A stretch of 64,000 nt of DNA from CALAGB01 sp963789565 (lineage in GTDB: Bacteria > Chloroflexota > Chloroflexia > Thermomicrobiales > Thermomicrobiaceae), in assembly GCA_963789565.1 (NCBI GenBank), contig CAWBKX010000002.1, positions 2,108,001 to 2,172,000 on the forward strand, written 5' to 3'. Positions 49,038 to 57,497 of this stretch are shown one piece after another. The notes beneath the pieces are model-generated. The model did no database searches, was not told the origin of the DNA, and saw only the letters and a list, made by a program, of their open reading frames with translations. Made by a program: the position numbers and the translations under genes. Every line of letters begins with the position of its first letter. Position 1 is the first letter of the stretch.

Positions 49038-50827
49038 GCGAGCGACAACTGCCAACCTGGCGCTACCTGGCCAAGATGGCGCGCTCGAAACCCTGGCTCT
49101 ATGTAGCGCACGCGCTCTTGTGGACTATCCTGGCCACGATGCCGCTGATCCCGGGCCTGATCGCAAGGGCCTTCTTCGACACACTCACCGGAAACGCTCA
49201 CCTGCGCGTCGGCACCAACGGGCTGATCGTGCTCTTCGTTCTGGTGTCGCTCGTGCGCGCTGCAATCTGGCTCCTGGGCGGCTACGTCGAGACCATCATG
49301 CGCTTCATGATGAACGGCCTGCTGCGACGTAACCTGCTGCGCCACATCCTGAGTCAGCCGGGCGCCGCGGCGTTACCGTTCTCGATCGGGGAGACGATCA
49401 GTCGCTTTCGGGACGACGCGCACGAGGCCGAGGACAACCTGGATTGGTCCAACGACGTCCTGGGGACGGGACTCTTCGCCATCGGCGCTTTCTTCATCAT
49501 GATGAGCATCAACGTTCGCGTGACGCTCATCATCTTTCTGCCGGTGCTGACGGTGGCGCTCATCGCCCGACGCGCCAGTGGCGCGCTGGGACGCTATCGA
49601 GAAGCCAGTAGTCAGGCTGGTAGCCAGGTGACTGGGGCCATCGGCGACATCTTCACGTCAGTCGAGACGCTGCAGGCGGCGGGGGCCGAAGAGCGGACCG
49701 TGGCCTACTTCCGTGGGCTCAACGAGCGGCGCCGCCAGGCCGTCCTCTCCGATCGGCTGATGACCCAGGCCGTCGACGCCGTTACGTCCAACACCGTCAG
49801 TATCGGGATTGGGCTGATCATGCTCCTGGCCGCGGGGGCGCTGCGAAACGGCAGCATGACCATCGGTGATTTCGTCCTATTCGTTACCTATCTGGGCTTC
49901 ATTGCCGAGTTCGCCGATGGGCTGGGCCAGTTCCTGGCGCATTACCAGCAGACCGGTGTGGCCTTCACGCGCATGGGTGCGCTGTTAGGCGGCGCGCCGC
50001 TGACGACCGTGACGGCGCCCACGCCCCTCTATCTGCGTGGAACACTGCCTGACGTTCCGGTTCCCAAGCGAAATTCCGCCGATCGGCTGGATCTGCTGGA
50101 GGCGCAGGGGCTGAGTTATCGCTATCCCGACGCAGAGCAGGGGGTCGGCAACGTCGATCTGCGCCTGTCGCGCGGCACATTGACGGTCGTGACGGGACGC
50201 GTCGGCGCCGGTAAGACCACACTGCTGCGCGCGCTCCTCGGCTTGCTCCCGGCTGAAACGGGTGACGTCCGTTGGAACGGTGAAGTGGTGGAGGAATGGG
50301 CCGACTTCTTCACACCGCCGCGTGCTGCTTATACGCCGCAGGTGCCGCGGCTCTTCAGCGAGACGCTCAAAGCGAACGTCCTGCTCGGTCTGCCGGACGA
50401 CCCGGAGGCCGTAGCCGATGCTATACGCGGTGCCGTGCTTGAGCAGGACGTGGCGTCGCTCGAAGAGGGGCTCGAGACGCCCATCGGTACGCGCGGCGTC
50501 AAGCTTTCGGGTGGGCAGGTGCAGCGCACAGCAGCCGCGCGCATGCTGGTGCGCCGACCTGAGTTGCTGGTGATCGACGATCTGTCAAGCGCGCTGGACG
50601 TCGAGACAGAGCGCCTACTCTGGGAGCGCCTGTTCGAGCGGGGCGACATCACCTGCCTGGCGGTCTCGCATCGCCGTGCCGCGCTGGTGCGGGCCGATCA
50701 CATCATCGTGCTGAAAGACGGTCGGGTAGAGGCGGAAGGATCTCTGGACGATCTGCTGGCCGATTGTGCCGAGATGCGCTCCCTCTGGCAGCACGCCGAC
50801 GATCCGGATGTGGAAGGGTTGGAGTGA
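49034..50827 (+). CDS. ABC exporter half-transporter B (Asp in place of catalytic Glu)
   Basis: 597 residues: six helices, then an ATPase domain with Walker A GRVGAGKTT, an intact LSGGQ (491-495), and Walker B LLVIDDLSSALD, in which Asp516 replaces the catalytic Glu. The switch region reads VSHRRAALVR. Together with half-transporter A this gives one working and one degenerate ATP site, the asymmetric design of heterodimeric exporters such as TM287/288. It ends the resistance-like operon. Confidence 0.92.
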   Translation: MSERQLPTWRYLAKMARSKPWLYVAHALLWTILATMPLIPGLIARAFFDTLTGNAHLRVGTNGLIVLFVLVSLVRAAIWLLGGYVETIMRFMMNGLLRRNLLRHILSQPGAAALPFSIGETISRFRDDAHEAEDNLDWSNDVLGTGLFAIGAFFIMMSINVRVTLIIFLPVLTVALIARRASGALGRYREASSQAGSQVTGAIGDIFTSVETLQAAGAEERTVAYFRGLNERRRQAVLSDRLMTQAVDAVTSNTVSIGIGLIMLLAAGALRNGSMTIGDFVLFVTYLGFIAEFADGLGQFLAHYQQTGVAFTRMGALLGGAPLTTVTAPTPLYLRGTLPDVPVPKRNSADRLDLLEAQGLSYRYPDAEQGVGNVDLRLSRGTLTVVTGRVGAGKTTLLRALLGLLPAETGDVRWNGEVVEEWADFFTPPRAAYTPQVPRLFSETLKANVLLGLPDDPEAVADAIRGAVLEQDVASLEEGLETPIGTRGVKLSGGQVQRTAAARMLVRRPELLVIDDLSSALDVETERLLWERLFERGDITCLAVSHRRAALVRADHIIVLKDGRVEAEGSLDDLLADCAEMRSLWQHADDPDVEGLE

Positions 50828-50881
50828 TGGAGATTACGACGATCGTCACGTTTTGATGTGCCGTCAACGACAAGGCTTGCT

Positions 50882-50916
50882 AAAAGAAAGCTCACCCGAC
50901 TCTAGTCGGGTGAGCT
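50882..50916 (-). terminator. Terminator for the minus-strand HicA-like pair
   Basis: AGCTCACCCGACT (50889-50901) and AGTCGGGTGAGCT (50904-50916) are perfect 13-bp arms; read on the minus strand, the stem is followed by TTCTTTTAG. It lies between the exporter and the convergent toxin-like pair and may also stop the exporter transcript. Confidence 0.8.
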
Positions 50917-50980
50917 CGCTCATTAGGTTTGGTGCACTCGTCTTACTTGGCTTGGCAAATCAAACGTCCCTGGGAGGACC

Positions 50981-51307
50981 TTACACGCCAGCCAGCATGT
51001 GCTCTGGCTCATCGACCAGCAATGCATCCTCAGAAAGAACGTCTCCACCACGCAGCGAAAATGATAACCCCAACGCCTCTGCTGAAGGGCAGAACACTTC
51101 TATCGCACGACTAATTGCATCCGGCATATCCTTCGCCTGAACAAAAAGACGAGCTCCGAAGGTGCGCTCCCGAACATTCAGAAACGTCACTGGGTTTGTT
51201 ACCTCCGGATTGCTTTCAAGGATGGAAAGTAGATCGTCTATCGCATCGGCAAAGCCTTCAACCGGCTTCGACAGTATCGCTTCAATTGAGACTGACCACG
51301 TTGTCAT
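50981..51307 (-). CDS. Putative antitoxin-like partner of the HicA-like protein
   Basis: 108 residues from ATG 51307, one base after the stop of the HicA-like gene. Not a recognised HicB: no HTH or ribbon-helix-helix is visible. It begins WSVSIEAILSKPVEGFADAI, continues VRERTFGARLFVQAKDMPDAISRAIEVF, and ends with an acidic DEPEHMLAGV. The alternating beta-alpha pattern (strand-helix-strand, strand-helix-strand) is like HicB's N-terminal partial RNase-H fold. The frame is open a little further upstream but inside the HicA gene. Confidence 0.6.
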   Translation of the reverse strand: MTTWSVSIEAILSKPVEGFADAIDDLLSILESNPEVTNPVTFLNVRERTFGARLFVQAKDMPDAISRAIEVFCPSAEALGLSFSLRGGDVLSEDALLVDEPEHMLAGV

Positions 51308-51308
51308 G

Positions 51309-51512
51309 TCAGTGGCCCTTCCAATGGAATCCGTAACGACGCATCTGTGCAATGGCATTCCGTATGCTGCGCCGATCCGAAGGGGTTCCGGGCAAAGTCA
51401 CGATGTTCTCTCCGTCAGGGGCATAACAGCGCCAGTGCCCCTTCTTCGTTTGCTCAACACGCCAGCCCTTTTCCTTCGCGGCGTCAAGCAACTCTTTAAT
51501 CTCATCTGCCAT
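51309..51512 (-). CDS. HicA-like toxin (dsRBD-like mRNA interferase fold)
   Basis: 67 residues. IKELLDAAKEKGWRVEQTKKGHWRCYAP, then TLPGTPSDRRSIRNAIAQMRR, is the HicA pattern: helix, strand, the G-x-H motif with the catalytic His, strand, then helix. HicA toxins cleave mRNA and are neutralised by a partner encoded next door, here by the gene overlapping-to-adjacent downstream. The region is AT-richer than average, suggesting mobility. Confidence 0.75.
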   Translation of the reverse strand: MADEIKELLDAAKEKGWRVEQTKKGHWRCYAPDGENIVTLPGTPSDRRSIRNAIAQMRRYGFHWKGH

Positions 51513-51940
51513 GCCACCAACCTAATACCTTACTGTTGCTCGGTGACATGAATACTACACTACAGTAAACACGCTCTAATAGCCCACCAGTACAAATAGA
51601 ATCCAAACCCGAATGAAAGCAGGTGAATACGCCAACCTCACTGTTTTCTGACGCTCGACCATGGCTCCGTATCTTTCTCAGTTGCTTCTATTTTCAGACT
51701 CAAGCAGGCGGCCGCAATTAATTCGACCCCATCGCCGGCACACTTTCAGTTGCCATGCGGAATATGCCGTCGTGAGCAGTGGCATGCCGTAATCGACACC
51801 CAAACCCTGTTGCAATCCGTGGCGTCGGTCGCTAGGCTGGCGGTCTGCGATATCGCCTGCTTCGTCAATGCAACGATTCTCCAAAGGTTGTCACATCGCG
51901 GCTGTGCGTTCGGGGTTCCCGAACGGAGAAGGAGACCCGA
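51513..51940. other. Gene-free AT-richer stretch between the toxin pair and DinB
   Basis: 428 bases with no supported gene. The left end contains the promoter region of the HicA-like gene, with repeated TACACTACAG-like words (about 51555-51570) that may be an operator. The right end includes GAAGGAGA, the ribosome-binding site of the DinB gene. Several short open frames are unconvincing. Confidence 0.45.
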
Positions 51941-52465
51941 ATGAAACTGAGTCGACCGGCCCCCGATGAATGCGTGCGCTACTACGACACCTACATCGAT
52001 CTGGTTCCGGACGCCGATTTGATCGCCACACTCGAAGAGCAAATCGACTCCACCGTGGCGGAGCTCTCCTCCTTCTCGGATGAACAGGCGCAATGGCGTC
52101 CCGCGCCGGGTGAGTGGAACGTGACCGAGATCATCGGACACATCTCCGACGTCGAGCGCTCCTTCGCATACCGTGCCCTTTGCTTCGCGCGCAACGATCC
52201 GACTCCGCTGCCGGGCGTCGACCCCGATGGCTTCATGATCGAGGCAGGCTTCTCCAGGCGTTCGCTGGCCGACGTGCTCGAGGAACTGGCCACGGTGCGC
52301 CGCGCGTCGATCACGCTCCTCAAGAGCTTTGACGACGCAGTTTGGGACCGGCGTGGAACGGCGGACGGGAAGATCATGAGTGTGCGGGCGCTGGCCTTCA
52401 TCATCGCCGGACACGCCATGCATCACGCGCTCGACTTCCCACGCCACCGGGCCATGCAGAGTTGA
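51941..52465 (+). CDS. DinB superfamily protein
   Basis: 174 residues from ATG 51941 behind GAAGGAGA. Metal-binding His are in the expected places: EIIGHISDVERSFAYRAL and FIIAGHAMHHALDF, with WRPAPGEWNVTE typical of the DinB_2 subgroup. Unlike the DinB gene at 1257 it is not closely similar to its paralogue. The downstream M24 gene lies 44 bp further on the same strand. Confidence 0.88.
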   Translation: MKLSRPAPDECVRYYDTYIDLVPDADLIATLEEQIDSTVAELSSFSDEQAQWRPAPGEWNVTEIIGHISDVERSFAYRALCFARNDPTPLPGVDPDGFMIEAGFSRRSLADVLEELATVRRASITLLKSFDDAVWDRRGTADGKIMSVRALAFIIAGHAMHHALDFPRHRAMQS

Positions 52466-52509
52466 TCGGATCCCGATCGCGAGGAGATTTCTGTTGAAAG
52501 GGGATTGAC

Positions 52510-53694
52510 GTGGCGGACCCGCACAGCCTATTGCCGACAAAAGAAGAAATCGATCGACGAGTCAAGACGGTGGCGGCGCTCGCGGCGGAGCAGGGGATCG
52601 ACAGCATCGTCGCGCTGGAGCCAGCCCACATCTTCTATCTCTCCGGCTTCCGCACCACCCTCTACACGCGCTTCATGGGAGTAGCTTTGCGCACGTCAGC
52701 GCCTGAGGAGGCCATGCTCATCGCCACGGCGGTCGATCAGCGGCTGGCGAAAGAGCCGGTCTGGTATCCGTCCAGGCTGGAGCGGACCGAGATCTATCAC
52801 CGCGGCGCGCCGCCGGAGAGCGGCTTGATCGCCGACCCCGGTGACTTGCTCGATCAGGTGCTGCAAGAAGGCGACACCGTCGGAATCGACTTACACGGCG
52901 CCAGCTACGGAAACGTCGAGATGGTGCTGGGACGGAAATCGGGGCTCAAGCTGGTTGACGCCACGCCGGTGCTGCACGCCGCCCGCAGCGTGAAGTCGGC
53001 CGTCGAGATCGCCGCCATGACTCGCGCCAACCAGATCGCGGTGGATGTGCTCGGCACCGTCCCCTCGCTGTTGCGTGAGGGTATGACCGAGCTCGATCTG
53101 GCCAACGCGCTAGAGGGTGCGGCACGCCAGGCAGGTTCCGACGGATGGGCCTACCCCACCTTGATCGGCTTCGGTCCCAAATCCATGGCACCACATACCC
53201 CGCCGACCGCACGGATGCTGCAGCCCAACGAGATCGTCACTATCGCCTTCGGCCCCATGGCAGGCGGTTATTGCGCCGATATCGTGCGTACCTTCTTCTA
53301 TGGCACACCACCGCAGCAGGCGGTGCAGAGTGGACAGCGCACGGTCGAGATGCAGGCGGCGGCGCTGGCCCAGATTCGGACCGGCGCCCGGGCGGGCGAT
53401 CTGGCCGATGCAGCCAACGCGGTTGCGCACGGCTACTACCCGAACGCGGCGCGCACGGTCAGCGCCGGTCATAGTCTGGGACTGACGGTGCACGAAGAGC
53501 CGTCTTTGCTCTCCAGTAGTGACGAGCCGCTGAAGCGGGACATGATTCTGGCGATCGAACCCAGCACGGCTGCTCAACATATGCAGGGGATCGGGTTCTA
53601 CCGCCATTGTGACGTCGTGCGCGTGACCGACGAGGGCTACGACCTGCTCACGCCGCTGCAGCGTGGCCTGGTCGTGACGCCCTTGAATGACTGA
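52510..53694 (+). CDS. M24-family (Xaa-Pro aminopeptidase/creatinase-like) protein with lost metal ligands
   Basis: 394 residues from GTG 52510 (AAGGGGA upstream). An N-terminal creatinase-N domain (residues 1-150) precedes a pita-bread domain: IAFGPMAGGYCADIVRTF, GHSLGLTVHEEP, ILAIEPST, YRHCDVVRVTDEGYDLLT. Of the five metal ligands, the first Asp (D-x-G) is Ala and the last Glu (R-x-E-D) is Cys, while the middle Asp, the His and one Glu remain. Two-metal peptidase activity is doubtful; metal-free creatinases have the same fold. Substrate unknown. Confidence 0.88.
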   Translation: MADPHSLLPTKEEIDRRVKTVAALAAEQGIDSIVALEPAHIFYLSGFRTTLYTRFMGVALRTSAPEEAMLIATAVDQRLAKEPVWYPSRLERTEIYHRGAPPESGLIADPGDLLDQVLQEGDTVGIDLHGASYGNVEMVLGRKSGLKLVDATPVLHAARSVKSAVEIAAMTRANQIAVDVLGTVPSLLREGMTELDLANALEGAARQAGSDGWAYPTLIGFGPKSMAPHTPPTARMLQPNEIVTIAFGPMAGGYCADIVRTFFYGTPPQQAVQSGQRTVEMQAAALAQIRTGARAGDLADAANAVAHGYYPNAARTVSAGHSLGLTVHEEPSLLSSSDEPLKRDMILAIEPSTAAQHMQGIGFYRHCDVVRVTDEGYDLLTPLQRGLVVTPLND

Positions 53695-53698
53695 GCGC

Positions 53699-54211
53699 CT
53701 AACCCACGGCGACGGCGACCGGCTTTTGAGTAAGCGTGTCACGCATGTCTTGCGCCGGTCGCCAGACGATCCGCCGCTCACCTTCACCCGAGACATCCCC
53801 CAGCTCGATGCGCTGCGGGATGAGCCGCAGTACGCCGAAGTCGGGGTCATCCACCGAGCCGAAGATGGGTGCCGGATCATAGCCGAGTGATGGCGAGGCT
53901 GTCAGGAAGAGGTTCCAGACGTGCGCCTTGGTCTCCAGGTCATCGGCCCATTCCGCCACGCAGTCGACATAAACCGGGTGGACGACGTCGGAGACGTAGG
54001 CAACCGACACATGCGGCGAATGGGCGATGTCCCGTGCTTTGGGCGAATGCCGCCGGGTGGCGACATAGCCGGACTGCCCGTCCCAAATTGAGTGAAGCAG
54101 GCGCGAGCGTGGGTGGCCGCGCTCGTCGATGGTGATGAAGGTGCACCAGACGGCGGCGTGAGCTCGGGAAATGAATGCATCCCTGATCTGTTCGAACGAG
54201 GTTGTTCGCAT
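53699..54211 (-). CDS. Pyridoxamine 5'-phosphate oxidase-family protein
   Basis: 170 residues from ATG 54211 behind AAGGAGGAAG. The split-barrel flavin fold is shown by FISRAHAAVWCTFITIDERGHPRSRLLHSIWD, then GYVATRRHSPKARDIAHSPHVSVAYV. Such proteins bind FMN, F420 or haem and reduce or oxidise small molecules. It is divergent from the MarR gene, with a 28-bp near-palindrome between them, so MarR probably controls it. Confidence 0.85.
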   Translation of the reverse strand: MRTTSFEQIRDAFISRAHAAVWCTFITIDERGHPRSRLLHSIWDGQSGYVATRRHSPKARDIAHSPHVSVAYVSDVVHPVYVDCVAEWADDLETKAHVWNLFLTASPSLGYDPAPIFGSVDDPDFGVLRLIPQRIELGDVSGEGERRIVWRPAQDMRDTLTQKPVAVAVG

Positions 54212-54260
54212 GGGTTCTTCCTCCTTATGGATGCTCATGCGCAACGAGAGTGAAGAATGA

Positions 54261-54295
54261 TCAACCATGATTGCGCAACTATGGTTGAGTATAAT
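54261..54295 (+). promoter_or_regulatory. MarR-type operator and -10 box between the divergent genes
   Basis: TCAACCAT (54261-54268) and ATGGTTGA (54281-54288) are perfect arms around a nested palindrome, TTGCGCAA (54271-54278). TATAAT (54290-54295) follows at once. Transcription would start within about ten bases of the MarR ATG at 54307, so the MarR mRNA is probably leaderless. Confidence 0.75.
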
Positions 54296-54306
54296 ACCAT
54301 GAACCC

Positions 54307-54786
54307 ATGACGTCAATCAGACCAGAGGAAGATCTGACACTTCTCATCACCGCACTGCACGCCGCATTCGATGCGAAGACTCTCACGCGCCTCGCGGAGG
54401 CGGGCTTCGGAGATCTGCGACAGGTTCATGGCTACATCTTTCAGCACATCGTTCCGGGGCCGATACGGGTGAGCGATCTGGCCCATAAGCTCGGCATGAC
54501 GCCGCAGGGGGCATCGAAGTTCGTCATCGAACTGGAAGGACTCGGCTACGTGCGGCGGCGGGTGGATCCGGACGATCAACGCAACCGGATGGTTGAGTTG
54601 ACCGAGCGCGGCTGGGCCGGCATCAACGCGGCTCGAAGGATTCGGTCCGAGATCAATGCTGACGTGCACGCATTGCTCGGTGACGACGAAACCACGCAAT
54701 TGATCGACGCGCTGCGACGTCTGGCCGAGCAGACCGGCGGCCTGCAAGAACTTCTCGGTCGACGCCTGCGACCCGGCGGCGAGTGA
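54307..54786 (+). CDS. MarR-family transcriptional regulator
   Basis: 159 residues. The winged helix-turn-helix reads IRVSDLAHKLGMTPQGASKFVIELEGLGYVRRRVDPDDQRNRMVELTERG, with the MarR DxR wing motif. MarR dimers bind inverted repeats and release DNA on ligand binding. The operator overlaps its own promoter and the upstream region of the divergent flavin-binding gene, indicating autoregulation and control of that gene. Confidence 0.93.
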   Translation: MTSIRPEEDLTLLITALHAAFDAKTLTRLAEAGFGDLRQVHGYIFQHIVPGPIRVSDLAHKLGMTPQGASKFVIELEGLGYVRRRVDPDDQRNRMVELTERGWAGINAARRIRSEINADVHALLGDDETTQLIDALRRLAEQTGGLQELLGRRLRPGGE

Positions 54787-54820
54787 CGCCGTACATGACA
54801 CCTACAAAAGGGGACTGAGC

Positions 54821-55330
54821 GTGAAGCTGCGCAACGTCACCGTCGACGACCTCGACCTCTTCCTGCGAACGCATTGCGATCCGGTCATGATGGCTGAACT
54901 CGGCGGCCCGCTGCCGGAAGAGCGCATGCCGGAGAAGGTCCGCACGGTCGCCGCTGACGTGGAGGCTGACGTCTCCTGGTATTTCGTGATCGTTCCGGAT
55001 GACGATCCAGCGGCAAAAGCAGGATCGGTCTGTCTCTGGGAGGGTGAGTATCAGGGTGAGACGCTGAACGAGATCGGCTGGATGGTTCTGTCGGAGTATC
55101 AGGGGCGCGGGCTCGGCAGTCGGGCAGTGCGTGAAGTGCTGGAGCGGGCGCGATCTGCAGGCCGTTGGGACGTGATTCACGCCTTCCCGGGCGTCACCAA
55201 TGCTCCGTCTAACGGCATCTGCCTCTCATGCGGCTTCACGCGCCTGGACGAGTGCGAGGTCGATTTCGCCGATCGCATACTCCATTGCAACCACTGGATG
55301 ATCGATGTGCGCGAGCCATCTGATAGTTGA
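54821..55330 (+). CDS. GNAT family N-acetyltransferase
   Basis: 169 residues from GTG 54821 (AAAGGGGAC upstream). GNAT motifs: KLRNVTVDDLDLFLRTH, GSVCLWEGEYQGETLNEIGWMVLSEYQGRGLGSRAVREVLERA (acetyl-CoA loop QGRGLG) and APSNGICLSCGF (motif B). It lies 35 bp after the MarR stop and may be cotranscribed. Substrate unknown. Confidence 0.87.
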   Translation: MKLRNVTVDDLDLFLRTHCDPVMMAELGGPLPEERMPEKVRTVAADVEADVSWYFVIVPDDDPAAKAGSVCLWEGEYQGETLNEIGWMVLSEYQGRGLGSRAVREVLERARSAGRWDVIHAFPGVTNAPSNGICLSCGFTRLDECEVDFADRILHCNHWMIDVREPSDS

Positions 55331-55338
55331 ACGCGGCG

Positions 55339-55362
55339 CGGGACGGCCATTCGACCGTCCCG
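55339..55362. terminator. Hairpin between convergent genes
   Basis: CGGGACGG (55339-55346) and CCGTCCCG (55355-55362) form a perfect 8-bp stem with loop CCATTCGA, nine bases after the GNAT stop codon. No T-run follows in either direction. Confidence 0.45.
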
Positions 55363-55393
55363 TGGTTGACGAATAAGCCCGCGGCACAGGCGT

Positions 55394-55963
55394 TCATGCG
55401 GTGCGCGGCTCCGCCTCCGTCTCCGGCATGTGCTTCTCCTGGACAATCGACCAGCCAAGCTGAGCGATCGCCAGAATCTCCATCAGCCAGCCAATTCCAA
55501 TAATGACGTCCCAGCCGCTCGCGCTGGAGACCTGCCCGGTAACGAAGTTGACGATGCCGGCCACGATGAGGAACGCGCCGACCCAGATGTGGAAATAGCG
55601 CCCGCGAACAAGCAGAGCGCCGAGGATCACATATCCCGCCATGCCAGCAAAGGAGCTGGTAAAGGTCACAGCCGACGATGCCACCACCGAGCTGACGAGA
55701 TTGAGCAGGATAATGACAAAGGCGATGGCCGCGCCCAACTGCGTCAGGCCGATGCCGATCTGACCGTTACGTCCCAGCCGAGGTGCTACCAGCAGCACAG
55801 CCGGAAGGCCGGCAATGAAGAGGAGCAGTCCAAAGAGGTGAAGCACGACGAGCCCATCGGGCTGAGACAGGTCAAACGCCCAATCGAGAAAGAGGATGAA
55901 CCCGATGACCGCGTTGGCGACGAGCGCCCAACCGGCCAAGCGCTGATAGCTGGAACGACTCAT
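55394..55963 (-). CDS. Hypothetical membrane protein with about six helices
   Basis: 189 residues: LAGWALVANAVIGFILFLDWAF, LVVLHLFGLLLFIAGLPAVLLV, LGAAIAFVIILLNLVSSV, SFAGMAGYVILGALLV, FHIWVGAFLIVAGIVNFV and DVIIGIGWLMEILAIAQLGW are predicted membrane segments, with short loops. No family recognised with certainty. Starts at ATG 55963. It stands alone, with a 310-bp gap upstream. Confidence 0.7.
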   Translation of the reverse strand: MSRSSYQRLAGWALVANAVIGFILFLDWAFDLSQPDGLVVLHLFGLLLFIAGLPAVLLVAPRLGRNGQIGIGLTQLGAAIAFVIILLNLVSSVVASSAVTFTSSFAGMAGYVILGALLVRGRYFHIWVGAFLIVAGIVNFVTGQVSSASGWDVIIGIGWLMEILAIAQLGWSIVQEKHMPETEAEPRTA

Positions 55964-56280
55964 GGAGCAGACTCCTTAGCTGACGTCGGTCATGACGCGC
56001 TGAACCTGCATTGCCATTTGGTACTGATGAGAGTCGCGTACGAGATCCCAGGAAGAACGCCGAAATCCTCACCTTCAAACCACATTGCGGTGAAGCTGAC
56101 GAACGCGACGCACGCGACCTCTGAACTGGGATACGTGGAATTCGAGACGCGCAGTATATCAGATTCGCAGTTGAATGAGGTAAATCATTGCGCGATATGG
56201 GCATACGTCGCCGGAGACGATTGCGGCGGAACTGTCATCTCCCCTACAGAGCGTTCGACGCCCTGGTTGACAAACCCCGA
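55964..56280. other. Intergenic region with a possible short gene relic
   Basis: On the minus strand one frame around 55978-56160 reads EVACVAFVSFTAMWFEGEDF and GVLPGISYATLISTKWQC before a stop; it has no good start codon and I cannot tell relic from chance. No terminator or clear promoter is seen otherwise. Confidence 0.3.
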
Positions 56281-56844
56281 TTACAAGCCCGCCGTTGTTG
56301 GGTTGCCTTGATCGTCAAGTTGGATCCAATATCTGAGCTTGCGCGGGCTGCCGTCTTTGAGATCGACGGCATTCTCGAGTTCGCCGCTGTTTGCTTCGAT
56401 GATCTTCTTTGAACCGATGTTCGTCTCGTCGCACGTGACCAATACACGCGTCAGCCCAAGTTCGCGCGCCTTGGGCAGTGCCAGCGCCAGGATCCGTGTG
56501 CCGTAACCTCGTCTTCGCTTCGCTGGACGGATCTGATAGCCGATGTGACCGCCGATTCGCCGGAGCCCTTCGGTCAGACTGTGGCGGATCGAGACTCGCC
56601 CGATAAACTCGTCGTCGTCGATCAGCCAGAGGTCGGTCGACGGAACGAAGCCGTCCGGCAGCCCCTCGCCACGACTGTAGCCGACCGTGCGTTCAACAAA
56701 GTCCGGGAAATCGCGTCGCAGCTCCGCAATGTCATAGATGCGCAGTGCATCCTCGTCGTGGAACTCGGCCAGCGCGGCCAGAAAGCTGTGTTGCCACCTC
56801 ACCGAGGGCGTCTCGAGGTGTGCCTCCGATGGCTCTCTGCTCAC
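56281..56844 (-). CDS. GNAT family N-acetyltransferase
   Basis: 187 residues. It overlaps the TetR stop codon by 4 bp (GTGA), so it is translated by coupling. GNAT core: LIDDDEFIGRVSIRHSLTEGLRRIGGHIGYQIRPAKRRRGYGTRILALAL (acetyl-CoA loop RRRGYGT) and VTCDETNIGSKKIIEANSG (motif B). Last gene of the ATPase-permease-TetR-GNAT operon. Substrate unknown, but the company of an exporter suggests detoxification. Confidence 0.88.
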   Translation of the reverse strand: MSREPSEAHLETPSVRWQHSFLAALAEFHDEDALRIYDIAELRRDFPDFVERTVGYSRGEGLPDGFVPSTDLWLIDDDEFIGRVSIRHSLTEGLRRIGGHIGYQIRPAKRRRGYGTRILALALPKARELGLTRVLVTCDETNIGSKKIIEANSGELENAVDLKDGSPRKLRYWIQLDDQGNPTTAGL

Positions 56845-57497
56845 GCGCCAGGTCCTGGCAGGTGTAGTCCGCGGAACAACGTCGTCACGATGTCGTCGAG
56901 ATGCTCAACGTCGATCTCGGGGGAGCGGTGCTGTATCACCCCCGCCAACGCCAGCATGGCGGTCGCGCCAGACAAGAGCGTGGTCGCCGCCTCGACGTTC
57001 ACGTCGGAGATGCGCCCGAGACGCTGCTCCTCATCGAGGTACTTCACGATGTGCTGGCGGTAGAGTTGTGCCTGCAGCGGCGGTTGGTGGATCTCGAACA
57101 GGAACTTCTGCAGCAGCGGCGGATCGGCGATCAGCCCGGCGACGATCGGCAGCGCGCCCGCGTTCAGGTCGAACATGGCGCGAGCGAAGACGATCAGATT
57201 CTCCTCCACGGTGGCGGTGCCAGGCTCTGGAAGACTGTTCAGAAAGCGCTGCACGTCACGGGCGAAGCGGCGGACCAGTGCCGTCACCAGCAGATCGTTC
57301 TTGCTGGCGAAGTAGTTGTAGAGGACGCCATCGGAGACCTCAGCCTCCCGGGCGATGTCGCGCGTGGTGATCTCGGTGATCTGCCGCTCCTCGAGCAGCT
57401 TGCCAGCCGCCTCGATCAGGTGCTCGCGCAGCGCCTCGCCCGGGTCGTCGTTCTTACCCGTCTGACCACGAATCGCTTTGGCTCGTCTAGGTGACAT
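56841..57497 (-). CDS. TetR-family transcriptional regulator
   Basis: 218 residues. The N-terminal helix-turn-helix reads LIEAAGKLLEERQITEITTRDIAREAEVSDGVLYNYFASKNDLLVTAL, the TetR signature, followed by an all-helical ligand domain. It overlaps the permease by 11 bp and lies inside the operon it most likely represses through the palindrome at 59174-59213. Confidence 0.93.
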   Translation of the reverse strand: MSPRRAKAIRGQTGKNDDPGEALREHLIEAAGKLLEERQITEITTRDIAREAEVSDGVLYNYFASKNDLLVTALVRRFARDVQRFLNSLPEPGTATVEENLIVFARAMFDLNAGALPIVAGLIADPPLLQKFLFEIHQPPLQAQLYRQHIVKYLDEEQRLGRISDVNVEAATTLLSGATAMLALAGVIQHRSPEIDVEHLDDIVTTLFRGLHLPGPGA

